From assembly GCF_965342175.1 (NCBI RefSeq), contig NZ_CBDRBL010000010.1:1-64000 (forward strand): a DNA stretch of 64,000 nt, read 5' to 3'. Numbering within the stretch: position 1 is the stretch's first letter; each line of letters starts with the position of its first letter. The translations under genes were made by a program, and so were the position numbers. This document shows positions 25,216-33,627 of this stretch, piece by piece. Source of the DNA: Actinacidiphila sp965342175. Its GTDB lineage: Bacteria; Actinomycetota; Actinomycetes; Streptomycetales; Streptomycetaceae. The notes under the pieces were generated by a model, which saw only the letters and a list, made by a program, of their open reading frames with translations, searched no databases and was not told the origin of the DNA.

Positions 25216-25867
25216 TTCCGTGGACCTGCCGGGCGTAGGAAGCGTACCGGCGGCGGGCCACAACGGGGACGATCATCTGGACCGGCAGCGGGAACGTCGC
25301 CAGGACCGACTTGACGACCTCCGGGTCGCCCTCGTACATGGCCATGCCGAAGATGAGCGGCATGTCGTTCCTCGGCGTGTTCCGCATGCCGAGCTGAGAC
25401 ACGAGGCGCCACTCGGCCGCAGTGATGTACTGCGCGGCCAGCGGCAGGACCTCCTTCTCCTTGAGCGTCAGATGCCGGAGGAGCGCGGTCAGAAGCCGCT
25501 CGAGCGCATGGGCGAGGTCCTCGCCGCCCTGTCCGGTCGAGCGCCATTGGGCGAGCAGTCCGACCACCTCGGTGTACCTGACGTCGACGGCGTGCTGCTG
25601 CTCCATCATCGGCATGATGAACTCCGCGTCGACGCCGGCCCGCTCGACCAGCTTGGGCCAGAGCACCCTGTCCTCGCCCTTGTGATGCGTCCGCAGGATC
25701 CGGCACATCAGTTCGGCGTGGGCTCCGACGACCCGCGTGCGCCGGCTGTCGCCCGGAGCGACGGACCGGACGAGGTCGGGAAGCAGTCGGAACTCCCGGC
25801 GCAGCGCGCTGTGGGCCATGAGCATGTCGCGCGTGTCGGCCATGGGTTCGTCGACGAGTGGAGCCAT
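25187..25867 (-). CDS. hemerythrin-domain protein
   Basis: 226 residues. Four-helix hemerythrin-like domain with candidate iron ligands in HSALRREF, LRTHHKGEDRVLWP (HHxxE), MMEQQHAVD and LLRHLTLKEKEVLPL (HxxxxE). The C-terminal part (about 160-226, YITAAEWRLVSQLGMRN, then PLPVQMIVPVVARRRY) is common to actinobacterial hemerythrin proteins of this type. Possible roles are binding of O2, NO or iron, or sensing stress. AGGAAGAGAG precedes the ATG. Its 3' end overlaps an AraC remnant, so sequence downstream of it has been lost or rearranged. Confidence 0.88.
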   Translation of the reverse strand: MAPLVDEPMADTRDMLMAHSALRREFRLLPDLVRSVAPGDSRRTRVVGAHAELMCRILRTHHKGEDRVLWPKLVERAGVDAEFIMPMMEQQHAVDVRYTEVVGLLAQWRSTGQGGEDLAHALERLLTALLRHLTLKEKEVLPLAAQYITAAEWRLVSQLGMRNTPRNDMPLIFGMAMYEGDPEVVKSVLATFPLPVQMIVPVVARRRYASYARQVHGTTWPPRVGA

Positions 25868-26440
25868 TCTCTCTTCCTTGTGCGGCTGCCCGGCATCCGG
25901 ACGCCGCCTCGGCTGCCTGCGCCGGGCGCGACCTCGCGCGCCCGCCGTGCCGCGGAGTGTGCTGGGTGATCAGGGCAGGGGGAGGCGCGGAAAGGGCGCG
26001 CACCAAGGGCCCCGCCCGCAGCCCGGACCACTGTGCCTGCGGCCACCCGGCCTCCGCATGCGTCAAATGTCCCGTCGCTCCCGCGGTCGCACGGGTCGTC
26101 TGTCGCGTCCGTCCGCCGCGGGAGCGTCCAGGTCACCGGCAACGTCCCCTGCCGCCGGCCTTGGTGACGGTGCCGGGGCCGTGGGCCGGTCCGGGATACG
26201 AACCGTCACCGGTGTCCGAACCGGGCGGCGCCGATCGCCAGCCGGGCTGAACGGGCCTGTCGAAGAAGGAATTTCGAGCCGGGCCACCGGGCCGGCGTCC
26301 ACCGCGACGTGCTCTGCGCCGATGGCGCGATCCATTGGGGCGCACGATGCGGGACCTTCGCCCGTGACCGCACGGGCGGCAGCCGGGGATGCCGGCCTCG
26401 GCGCGGGCCGGGCGCCGGCCTCGACGTCCCGCCCGGGCGA
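25868..26440. other. intergenic region, no gene seen
   Basis: No frame has convincing composition or a recognisable motif. The N-terminal half of the YciI-like remnant that follows is not found here. Confidence 0.4.
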
Positions 26441-26607
26441 GAAGACGTGATCGCGTACGGGCCCCTGCTCTCCGACGGCGGCAGCGCATGGCTCGGTACG
26501 GCGGCCCTCCTCCGGGCCGCGGGCCAGGACACCGCACGCGCCGTCCAGGCGGCCCGTGTGTACGACGGGATCGGGGTGCACCCTGGCAGTTCGGTGGCCG
26601 GAGGTGA
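26441..26607 (+). pseudogene. frameshifted YciI-like protein remnant
   Basis: From 26447 one frame reads VIAYGPLLSDGGSAWLGTAA, then LLRAAGQDTARAV and YDGIGVHP to 26583. The next frame then supplies WQFGGRR and a stop at 26605. I recall VIAYGPLLSDDG and a terminal HPW/HDWQFGGR in actinobacterial YciI-like (YCII-related) proteins; the family call is from memory. One missing base near 26583 separates the halves, and no plausible N-terminal half or start precedes it. Confidence 0.45.
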
Positions 26608-27305
26608 TCCGAGCCGGCGGCGCCCGCTGAGCGGAGCGCTCGAGCCCGGCGGGGCGGCTGACACCGGATCGCCGGGCCTGCCCCCGCCGTGAGGGCAGCC
26701 GGAAGGGGCGCCTGGTGGTCGGCATCCGCCGCAGTGTTCCGTCGGTCACTCCGGCATCGCCGCGTTGCCGCCGGCCGGCCTGACGCCGTACGCGTCCCCT
26801 TGATCGCCAAGGTGACCCTGCCATGCGGGACTGGAGCATCGCCGCAGGTCACCGGCGTGTGAAGGACGCCTCGTCGGGGTGCGGCCGACAAGGCGACCGC
26901 CGGCGATCCCTTCTGTCCGGGGCATGGGATCGCCCATCGGGTCGCTGCTTGACGCCGGCCACCCCCGGGAGGATGCTTGACGTGTCAATCACTTTGGTGC
27001 TGCGGGCACCGACGCCTACCCGAGGAGTGCCCCATGGCCCCCACCGCTTCGGCCGCCACAGGGCGCGCCACGGCGACCGCGTGGTCCGGTGCCGCGGCCT
27101 CCCCGCCGACCGGACCGGCCCGCCCCCACCCGGCGGCGTCCACTCCGGTACGAGCAGACGCCGCCACGGCCGGCCCCGGCGCGGTGCTCTTACCGAGGCG
27201 AGGCGACGGAACCGGGCGCACCGCGCGCCCGAGCACCGCCCGCCTCTGGACGCCGGCACAGCCGAACGCACGCACCCCGTTCATCCCCTGGCAGGAGAAG
27301 ATCCC
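26608..27305. other. intergenic region upstream of the SDR gene
   Basis: About 700 bp. It contains TTGAC-GT-GTCAA (26977-26988), a perfect short palindrome that may be an operator or promoter element. An ATG at 27034 has a good GAGGAG site and an open frame to 27339, but the product is low-complexity Ala/Pro/Thr and runs into the SDR gene, so it is not called. Confidence 0.4.
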
Positions 27306-28073
27306 ATGGCAACACTTCTTGACAGCAAAGTCGTACTGATCACTGGCACCGGCGGCGGCATGGGCCGCGTCGCGGCCCAGGTGTTCGTGAGGGAAGGCGC
27401 GAAGGTCGTCGGAGCCGACATCAACGCCGAGGCCAACGAGGAGACCGTCGAACTCGTACGACGAGCGGGAGGCGAGATGACGAGCATCGCGCCCGTCGAC
27501 CTCACCGACCCCGAGCAGGTGCGCCGCCTCGTCGACGACGCCGCGGCCGCCTACGGCGGGCTCGACGTCATCTACAACAACGCGGCAGCCCTGCGCTTCG
27601 GCCCACTTCCCGACTTCTCCGTCGAAGACTGGCACACCACCATCACCGGCGAACTCGACATCCCCTTCTTCGTCTCCGAGTCCGCCTGGCCGCACCTCGT
27701 GCGCCGTGGCGGCGGCGTGATCATCAACATCGCCTCCATGGCCGGCATGATCGCCGGCGCCAACCCGCCGATGGTCGGGCACACCGCCGCCAACGCGGGC
27801 GTCATCGGTATGACCCGGCAACTCGCCCTCGAGGGCGCGCCCCACGGCATCCGCGCGGTCGCGATCAGCCCCGGCCCCGTCCTGACCCCCGCCAGCGACC
27901 GGGACCTCGGCGACAACCAGGCCGCCCGCGACGCGATCACCGGCAAGACCCTCCTCAAGCGCTTCGCCCGGCCCGAGGAGATCGTCGAACTGGCCGCCTT
28001 CCTCGCCTCCGACCGGGCCTCCTACATCACCGGAGCGAACTACGCCGTGGACGGCGGAGCCAGTGCGTGGTGA
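27306..28073 (+). CDS. SDR-family protein with His/Asn in place of the Tyr/Lys pair
   Basis: 255 residues. The cofactor motif TGTGGGMGR, NNAA and the active-site Ser (INIASMAG) are present, and the C terminus ends DGGASAW as in classical SDRs. The catalytic segment, normally YxxxK, reads HTAAN (codons CAC and AAC), so both Tyr and Lys are changed. His at the Tyr position occurs in some actinobacterial SDRs, but I recall Lys retained there. GGCAGGAGAAG lies upstream of the ATG. It stands alone and the substrate is unknown. Confidence 0.85.
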   Translation: MATLLDSKVVLITGTGGGMGRVAAQVFVREGAKVVGADINAEANEETVELVRRAGGEMTSIAPVDLTDPEQVRRLVDDAAAAYGGLDVIYNNAAALRFGPLPDFSVEDWHTTITGELDIPFFVSESAWPHLVRRGGGVIINIASMAGMIAGANPPMVGHTAANAGVIGMTRQLALEGAPHGIRAVAISPGPVLTPASDRDLGDNQAARDAITGKTLLKRFARPEEIVELAAFLASDRASYITGANYAVDGGASAW

Positions 28074-28137
28074 CGCATCGCGCCGGGCCCCGCTCCGGCC
28101 TGCCTCCGCTCCCGGTCCCGCTCTCGCGGTTCCCGGG

Positions 28138-28164
28138 GGCGGGGGCTGTGGGGCGGCCCCCGCC
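28138..28164. terminator. terminator between convergent genes
   Basis: A perfect 9-bp stem GGCGGGGGC/GCCCCCGCC with a 9-nt loop between the SDR and the coiled-coil protein genes. Confidence 0.65.
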
Positions 28165-28175
28165 GAGCCTGCGGA

Positions 28176-29165
28176 TCAGGACCCGGACGCGAGTCCATCG
28201 GCCAGCTGCTCGGCGCGGGCCGCGGCCCTGCCCGCCCGGCGGCGGGCGTCGCGGGCGGCCTTGCCGGCGTCGCGGTGCCGGCGCCGTACCTGGTCCAGGT
28301 CGTCGCGGGCGGCGCGTAGCGTGCTCTTGGCGTCCTTGACCTGTTCCAGCAGGGCGTCGAGGTGCTGCTGGGCCTCGTCATGGTGACGGACCGCGGTCTC
28401 GAAACCCTTTTGGGCGGCTGCGGCGTCGTTCTCCAGGTCCTCGGCCTCCCGCTCGGCCTGGCGTGCCTGCTCCTCGGCTCGCCCGGCCTCTTCGCGTAGG
28501 CGCCGTAGCTCCGCCTTCCGGCGGCCCGGCTGCCCGCCCCCCGCCGTCTTCGCCGGTTTCCGCCGAGGCTTCGGTCTCTGCTTCTGCTTCTGGTCTCGCT
28601 TCTCCTGCTGCTGTGGCTGCTTCGGTGGCGGGCGGCGCGGAAGGTCGCCCCCGTCGGCGGTGGTGGCCAGGCCCGTGAAGTCGACGGTGGCCGCGAGGGG
28701 CCTGGTGAGGCGGCCTCGCGTGAGGTCCGTCCCGGCCTCTGGGTCGGCGAGTGCGGCGTGCAGGGTCTCCTCGACCCCCTGTACGGCTCGGCCGGTGAGG
28801 CGGTGTCCGGAATCGGCGGCGAGCTGTGCGGCCTGCCGGGACAGGGCCCGCACGAGTTCCCCCTGCCGGCGGCCCAGTTGGCGCAGCTGATCGCCGTCGA
28901 GTTCCCGGTGGGCCTGGCGCAGTGCTTCGCCGAGCCGGAGCAGCGGGCCGACCTCGTCGTGGCGCTCGCGAGCCAGCAGATTGGCGGCCCACGCCGAGAT
29001 GGTGGGCTTGCGCAGTGCCGTGATCCGGTCGGCGAGGGCCCGGTCGCCGGCCTTCCGGGCGGCCCGGGCGTGTGCGTCTCGGGCGCCGGTGAACCGCGCG
29101 GGCGGCAGCCGGTACAGCTCGTCGGCGACCGCGTCGAGGTCCGGGGGAGCGTCCTTGTCTGCCAC
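28176..29165 (-). CDS. coiled-coil hypothetical protein
   Basis: 329 residues, no signal peptide or membrane helix. The N-terminal 150 residues are helical and conserved-looking (LYRLPPARFTGARDAHARAA, then TISAWAANLLARER). A Pro/Gln/Lys-rich linker follows (about 178-205), then a long coiled coil of Glu/Arg/Ala heptads to the C terminus. I recognise the layout from Streptomyces hypothetical proteins but know no function. It diverges from the rifampicin phosphotransferase gene; the 570-bp gap holds a leftward-facing terminator that isolates it from anything initiated near the RAE. Confidence 0.75.
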   Translation of the reverse strand: MADKDAPPDLDAVADELYRLPPARFTGARDAHARAARKAGDRALADRITALRKPTISAWAANLLARERHDEVGPLLRLGEALRQAHRELDGDQLRQLGRRQGELVRALSRQAAQLAADSGHRLTGRAVQGVEETLHAALADPEAGTDLTRGRLTRPLAATVDFTGLATTADGGDLPRRPPPKQPQQQEKRDQKQKQRPKPRRKPAKTAGGGQPGRRKAELRRLREEAGRAEEQARQAEREAEDLENDAAAAQKGFETAVRHHDEAQQHLDALLEQVKDAKSTLRAARDDLDQVRRRHRDAGKAARDARRRAGRAAARAEQLADGLASGS

Positions 29166-29231
29166 GGTGTACCACCTGCCCGGCCGTCGGCCCCGTACCC
29201 GCTGCCCGCCGGGAGCCCGCGGTCGCGCCGG

Positions 29232-29247
29232 GGCCCGGCGCCGGGCC
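29232..29247. repeat. 16-bp perfect GC palindrome
   Basis: GGCCCGGCGCCGGGCC, 67 bp upstream of the coiled-coil protein start. It could be an operator, but in DNA this GC-rich it may be chance. Confidence 0.25.
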
Positions 29248-29390
29248 GGGGACTGCTGCGGCCCATCGAACAGCCGCCCCTGCCGCCCCGCACCCGCACC
29301 GCGGCCGATCGAGTGGGCGCGGATCGGACGGCGGCCGCCGCGGGCGCGGTCCGCCCTGCGGGAGCGTGCCCGTTCCGGCGGATGACGGAA

Positions 29391-29422
29391 AACGAAAAGG
29401 CAAGGAGAACGCTCTCCTTGCC
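29391..29422 (-). terminator. leftward intrinsic terminator with a T-rich tail
   Basis: A perfect 10-bp stem GGCAAGGAGA/TCTCCTTGCC (29399-29408 with 29413-29422) around ACGC. On the minus strand the stem is followed by CCTTTTCGTTTTCC-like sequence, giving a canonical intrinsic terminator, rare in this GC-rich DNA. It faces away from the rifampicin phosphotransferase gene, so it would stop leftward transcripts arising near the RAE. Confidence 0.6.
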
Positions 29423-29445
29423 GCTCTCAAGGTATAGCGCACTGG

Positions 29446-29464
29446 GGGGCTTGCGGCAAGGCCC
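29446..29464 (+). promoter_or_regulatory. rifamycin-associated element (RAE)
   Basis: GGGGCTTGCGGCAAGGCCC is, from memory, an exact copy of the 19-bp RAE, an imperfect inverted repeat found upstream of rifamycin-inactivating genes and implicated in rifamycin induction. It lies about 275 bp before the phosphotransferase start. A possible -10 (TATAGC, 29433-29438) precedes it. Confidence 0.85.
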
Positions 29465-29737
29465 GGGTCAAGGCGCACAATCGTCGCTCGCTGCCGCGAC
29501 TCGTGACAACGGGCTCGGCAGCGGCGAGGAGCCGGGCGGTCGTGGACGCGCGGGCTCGCCGCGCCCAGGCGCGGGGGCGCGACCGCCACCGCATCCGGGA
29601 CGTTGCCTGACGATCGATCAGGAGCGGGGAATCAAGGACAAGGACGTGCTCGCGATGAGGTTCGACGACATGGGAACGCCGGTGGTGCGGTCGGCCACCG
29701 CGCCGCGACGGAGCGCGGCAGGGCGGGAGGCGAAGCG

Positions 29738-32347
29738 ATGACCGGGCGATATGTGCTGGATCTGCGCGAGGTCGACGCGACGCATGTCGCGCTCGTCGGC
29801 GGCAAGGGCGCGCACTTGGGCGGGCTCTCGCGGATCGAAGGGATCCGCGTGCCGGGCGGCTTCTGCGTGACGACGGAGGCCTTCCGGCGGATCACGGCCG
29901 AAGTGCCGTCGCTCGGTGACCTCCTGGATCGGCTTTCGCGCCTGGACCCGGGGGACCGGGAGGCGATCCGCGCGCTCAGCGCCCACATGCGCCGGTCCGT
30001 CGAGGCAGTCGGGATCCCGGGCGATCTCACGGCGGCGATCACCGGGGCGCTCGCCCCGTTCGGCGAGCGGGTGGCCTTCGCCGTCCGGTCCAGCGCGACG
30101 GCCGAGGATCTGCCGACGGCGTCCTTCGCGGGCCAGCAGGACTCCTATCTGAACGTCATGGGCGCCACGGAGATCCTCCGACACGTCAGCCGCTGCTGGG
30201 CCTCGCTGTTCACCGAGCGGGCCGTGACCTACCGTCTGCGCAACGGCATCGATCACCGTGCGGTCCACATGGCCGTGGTCGTCCAGCGGATGGTCCTCCC
30301 GCAGGCCTCCGGCATCCTGTTCACGGCCGACCCCGTCACGGGAAACCGGAAGGTCGCCACCGTCGACGCCGGCTTCGGCCTCGGCGAGGCCCTGGTCTCC
30401 GGGCTGGTGAGCCCGGACGTCTTCACGGTGCGCGACGGCGAGGTCGTCGCAAGGACGATCGGCGAGAAGCGGCGTGCCGTGGACGCCCTGCCGGACGGCG
30501 GTACGCGGGAGGTGGCGATCGACGCGCGGCGGCAGGGGCAGCCGGCGCTGACGGATGCGCAGGTCGTGGAGCTCGTGCGACTCGGACGGCGGATCGAGGG
30601 GCACTTCGGACGACCGCAGGACATCGAGTGGTGCCTGGCCGAGGACGGCTTCCGATTCGTCCAGAGCCGGCCGATCACCACGCTGTACCCCGTCCCCGTC
30701 CCCGTCCCCGGGACCGGCGACCGGGGACAGCGCGTCTACGTCTCCGTGGGCCACGGCCAGATGATGACCGACCCCATGAAGGCGCTGGGGCTCTCCATGT
30801 GGCGGCTGACGGCCATGGTGCCGATGCACGAGGCCGGCGGGAGGCTGTTCGTCGACGTCACCCCGCGCCTGGCTTCGCCCGCGAGCCGCACCGCGCTGCT
30901 GGACGCCATGGGCCGAGGCGATCCGCTGGTCAGGGACGCTTTGGAGACCGTCCTCGAGCGCGGCGACATCGCCCCCACGCCGCCGGCCGCGGGCTCCGGC
31001 GGGCCGCCGGCCGGCACCGCTCCCGAGCCGGTCGCGACCGATCCGGCCGTCGTCACCGCACTGATCGAGCGCAGTCGGGCGTCGATCGCCGCTCTGCGGC
31101 GCGACATCCGGACGAAGACCGGACCGGCGCTGTTCGACTTCCTCCTGGAGGCGTTCGAGGAGCACAAGCGGATCCTCGGGGATCCCCTGAACCTGCAGGT
31201 CGTCACCGCTGGGATGGAGGCCACATGGTGGCTGAACGACAATCTGCGGGAGTGGCTGGGCGAGAAGAACGCGGCTGACACGCTCACGCTGTCCGCGCCC
31301 GGCAATGTCACCTCCCAGATGGGGCTGGCGCTGCTGGACGTCGCGGACGCGATCCGTCCGCATACGGAGGTCGTCGCGTACCTGCGGGGCGTCGAGGACG
31401 AGGACTTCCTGGACGAGCTGGTGAAGCTGCCGGGCGGGGGAGAGGCGCGTGATGCGGTGGAGGCGTACCTCGACCGGTACGGCATGCGCTGCGTCGGCGA
31501 GATCGACGTCACGAGGCCGCGCTGGAGCGAGCGTCCCACCGCTCTCGTGCCCCTGATCCTCGACAACGTCAGGAACTTCGAACCGGGCGAGGCCGCGCGG
31601 CGCTTCGCGGAAGGCCGGGAGAAGGCGCGGCAGAAGGAACACGACGTGCTGTCCCGGCTGCGGGCCCTCCCGGACGGGGACCGGAAGGCCGACGAGGCCA
31701 AGCGGATGATCGACCGGGTCAGAACCTTCGTCGGGTACCGGGAATACCCGAAGTACGACATCGTCAGTCGCTACTTCGTCTACAAGCAGGCGCTGCTGAA
31801 GGAGGCGACGCGCCTCGTGCGGGCCGGTGTGCTCGACGAGGAGGAGGACGTCTTCCACCTCACCTTCCACGAGTTCCGCGACGCCGTGCGCGAGAACCGG
31901 GTGGACGGCCGGCTCATCCAGGAGCGCAAGGAAGCGTTCCGGTGGTACCACTCGCTCACGCCGCCCAGGGTGCTCACATCGGACGGCGAGGCTCTGACCG
32001 GGGCGTACCGGCGCGACGACGTCCCGGCCGGTGCGCTGAGCGGCCTGCCGGTCTCCGCCGGGACCGTCGAGGGCAGGGCCCGCGTCATCCTCGACCTGGC
32101 GGACGCCGACCTCGAAGCGGGCGACATCCTGGTCACGACCTTCACGGACCCCAGCTGGTCGCCGTTGTTCGTCGCGGTCGCGGGCCTGGTGACGGAGGTG
32201 GGGGGTCTGATGACCCACGGGGCGGTGATCGCCCGGGAGTACGGTCTGCCGGCCGTCGTGGGGGTGGAGCGGGCCACCCGGCTGATCGAGGACGGGCAGC
32301 TGATCCGCGTGCACGGGACCGACGGGTACGTCGAGATCCTGTCCTGA
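29738..32347 (+). CDS. rph: rifampicin phosphotransferase (RPH)
   Basis: 869 residues, the usual length of RPH. It transfers the beta-phosphate of ATP to the ansa-chain C21 hydroxyl of rifamycins and so inactivates them. Order: ATP-grasp domain (1-320, starting GGKGAHLGGL, with FAVRSSATAEDLP and SGILFTADPVTGN), rifamycin-binding domain (about 330-750), and a C-terminal swivelling domain with the phosphohistidine H827 in GGLMTHGAVIAREYG, close to H825 of the Listeria enzyme. Phosphoenolpyruvate synthase shares the outer domains, but the RAE upstream strongly favours RPH. GGGAGG lies upstream of the ATG. Confidence 0.9.
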   Translation: MTGRYVLDLREVDATHVALVGGKGAHLGGLSRIEGIRVPGGFCVTTEAFRRITAEVPSLGDLLDRLSRLDPGDREAIRALSAHMRRSVEAVGIPGDLTAAITGALAPFGERVAFAVRSSATAEDLPTASFAGQQDSYLNVMGATEILRHVSRCWASLFTERAVTYRLRNGIDHRAVHMAVVVQRMVLPQASGILFTADPVTGNRKVATVDAGFGLGEALVSGLVSPDVFTVRDGEVVARTIGEKRRAVDALPDGGTREVAIDARRQGQPALTDAQVVELVRLGRRIEGHFGRPQDIEWCLAEDGFRFVQSRPITTLYPVPVPVPGTGDRGQRVYVSVGHGQMMTDPMKALGLSMWRLTAMVPMHEAGGRLFVDVTPRLASPASRTALLDAMGRGDPLVRDALETVLERGDIAPTPPAAGSGGPPAGTAPEPVATDPAVVTALIERSRASIAALRRDIRTKTGPALFDFLLEAFEEHKRILGDPLNLQVVTAGMEATWWLNDNLREWLGEKNAADTLTLSAPGNVTSQMGLALLDVADAIRPHTEVVAYLRGVEDEDFLDELVKLPGGGEARDAVEAYLDRYGMRCVGEIDVTRPRWSERPTALVPLILDNVRNFEPGEAARRFAEGREKARQKEHDVLSRLRALPDGDRKADEAKRMIDRVRTFVGYREYPKYDIVSRYFVYKQALLKEATRLVRAGVLDEEEDVFHLTFHEFRDAVRENRVDGRLIQERKEAFRWYHSLTPPRVLTSDGEALTGAYRRDDVPAGALSGLPVSAGTVEGRARVILDLADADLEAGDILVTTFTDPSWSPLFVAVAGLVTEVGGLMTHGAVIAREYGLPAVVGVERATRLIEDGQLIRVHGTDGYVEILS

Positions 32348-32355
32348 GCGGTGGC

Positions 32356-32400
32356 ACCGTGAGTCCCCGCCGCCGTGGAGCCGCTGCGGAGACTCACGGT
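32356..32400 (+). terminator. terminator after rph
   Basis: A perfect 10-bp stem ACCGTGAGTC/GACTCACGGT with a 25-nt GC-rich loop that can fold further, beginning 8 bp past the stop codon. Confidence 0.7.
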
Positions 32401-32459
32401 CGAGTTTCATCCCGGCCACGGCGCCGGTCCCGTGTGGCCCCGCCGGCCCGTCGACGGCT

Positions 32460-33293
32460 TCACTCCGTGCCCACCTCGGGCTGGCGCCCGAGGTGGTACC
32501 CCAGGCGCGTCTCGTAGTCGCCCGGCTGATTGCGTCCCGCGGCGATCGCGGCGGGAAGCCTGCTCTGCGACCCCGGCCAGTCGAAGGAGTGCAGGTACAG
32601 CTCGTAGGAGGACCGCAGATCCTCCGCGGAGGGCAGCGTGCAGCGATTGATCTGCTGCTTGACCGCGGCGATCGATTCCTTGTCGAAGGAGGCGATCCGG
32701 CGGGCGAGCGTGTCGACGAAGGCGTCGAGATCGCTGTCGGGAACCATGCGGTTGATCCACCCGTACCGCTCGGCCACGTCACTCGGGTAGTCGTCGCTGG
32801 ACAGGGCCACCTCCAACGCCCGCGCCCGGCCGAGCAACCGGGGCAGATGCTCCAGACCGCCACCGCCCGGGAGGTTGCCGTTGGCCGTCTCCGGCTGGCA
32901 GAACAGCGCCCGCTCGCTGGCGAAACGCATGTCTATCGCCTGGATCAGCTCGCAGCCCACGCCCCTGGCCCGTCCGCGCACCTTCGCGATGGAGACGACG
33001 GGCAGACGTGACAGCCGTGCGGTGGCGTCGATCAGCAGCGGGTAGCTGCCGGCCCCTGCTTCTTTGGGGGTCTCGCTGATCCGGGAGGTGTCGTAGTGGT
33101 TCAGGAAGTACTCGGGGTTCGCCGACTCGAAGACGGCCACCCGCAGCTCCGAAGCGGCCTGCAGGAGATCGACCAGTTGCGGGAGATCGGTGAGCATCTC
33201 CGGTGACACCAGATTGATCGGCGGACTGTCGAGCGTGATCCGCCACAGGCGTGCGGTCTCGGCGGTCACGGAGAAATGGGCCCATTGCTGCAC
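32460..33293 (-). CDS. enoyl-CoA hydratase/isomerase-family protein
   Basis: 277 residues from a GTG with GAGGAG upstream; the longer frame adds an Arg-rich, implausible N terminus. Crotonase fold: RITLDSPPINLVSPEM, VAVFESANPEYFLNHYD, and the oxyanion-hole region KVRGRARGVGCELIQAIDMRFA followed by GNLPGGGGLEHLPRLLGRA. The usual pair of catalytic Glu residues is not clearly conserved, so the exact reaction on acyl-CoA thioesters is open. Similar Streptomyces proteins occur as single genes. It converges with rph and is apparently monocistronic. Confidence 0.85.
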   Translation of the reverse strand: MQQWAHFSVTAETARLWRITLDSPPINLVSPEMLTDLPQLVDLLQAASELRVAVFESANPEYFLNHYDTSRISETPKEAGAGSYPLLIDATARLSRLPVVSIAKVRGRARGVGCELIQAIDMRFASERALFCQPETANGNLPGGGGLEHLPRLLGRARALEVALSSDDYPSDVAERYGWINRMVPDSDLDAFVDTLARRIASFDKESIAAVKQQINRCTLPSAEDLRSSYELYLHSFDWPGSQSRLPAAIAAGRNQPGDYETRLGYHLGRQPEVGTE

Positions 33294-33627
33294 GCGTTCG
33301 TCTCCTCTGTTCACCGCTTCCGGGAGCGCAGTGGGCGTGTGGGTCACGGAGGTGCGCACGGCAACACTGCGGCCACCGCTGCTTCGCTGTGTGAAGGCGC
33401 GGTCGGAGCGGCGGTGACCTCCACCCTGATGGCGGGCGCGAGCGTGCGGAGCAGGCCGCCCGACGACCCTGGCGGCAAGGGTGCTTGCCCGACGGGGTAC
33501 GGGCGTACGGATCGCGAACCGAGCTTGCTGGAGCGGGCGTTCCGGCACATGGGGCCCAACCCGGCGCCCTGGGACGGAGATACGGCGCGGGAAACCCATG
33601 TACAGGCCAGGGGTTTCCCGCTGCGCG
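33294..33627. other. intergenic region, no gene seen
   Basis: Contains the enoyl-CoA hydratase promoter side and the flotillin terminator (33587-33621). No plausible reading frame otherwise. Confidence 0.5.
33587..33621 (-). terminator. terminator of the NfeD-flotillin operon
   Basis: A perfect 11-bp stem (33587-33597 with 33611-33621, core GGGAAACCC/GGGTTTCCC) with a 13-nt loop, starting 7 bp past the flotillin stop codon. Confidence 0.75.

Noticed and set aside
27034..27339. Small plus-strand frame with a good GAGGAG site
   Set aside because: The product is low-complexity Ala/Pro/Thr and runs into the SDR gene in another frame; it could at most be a decayed start.
29738..32347. Phosphoenolpyruvate synthase as the identity of this gene
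   Set aside because: The outer domains are shared, but the RAE upstream, the 869-residue length and the phosphohistidine position favour rifampicin phosphotransferase.
29618..32863. 1081-codon minus-strand frame over rph
   Set aside because: Shadow frame; the plus strand encodes a complete RPH with all motifs.
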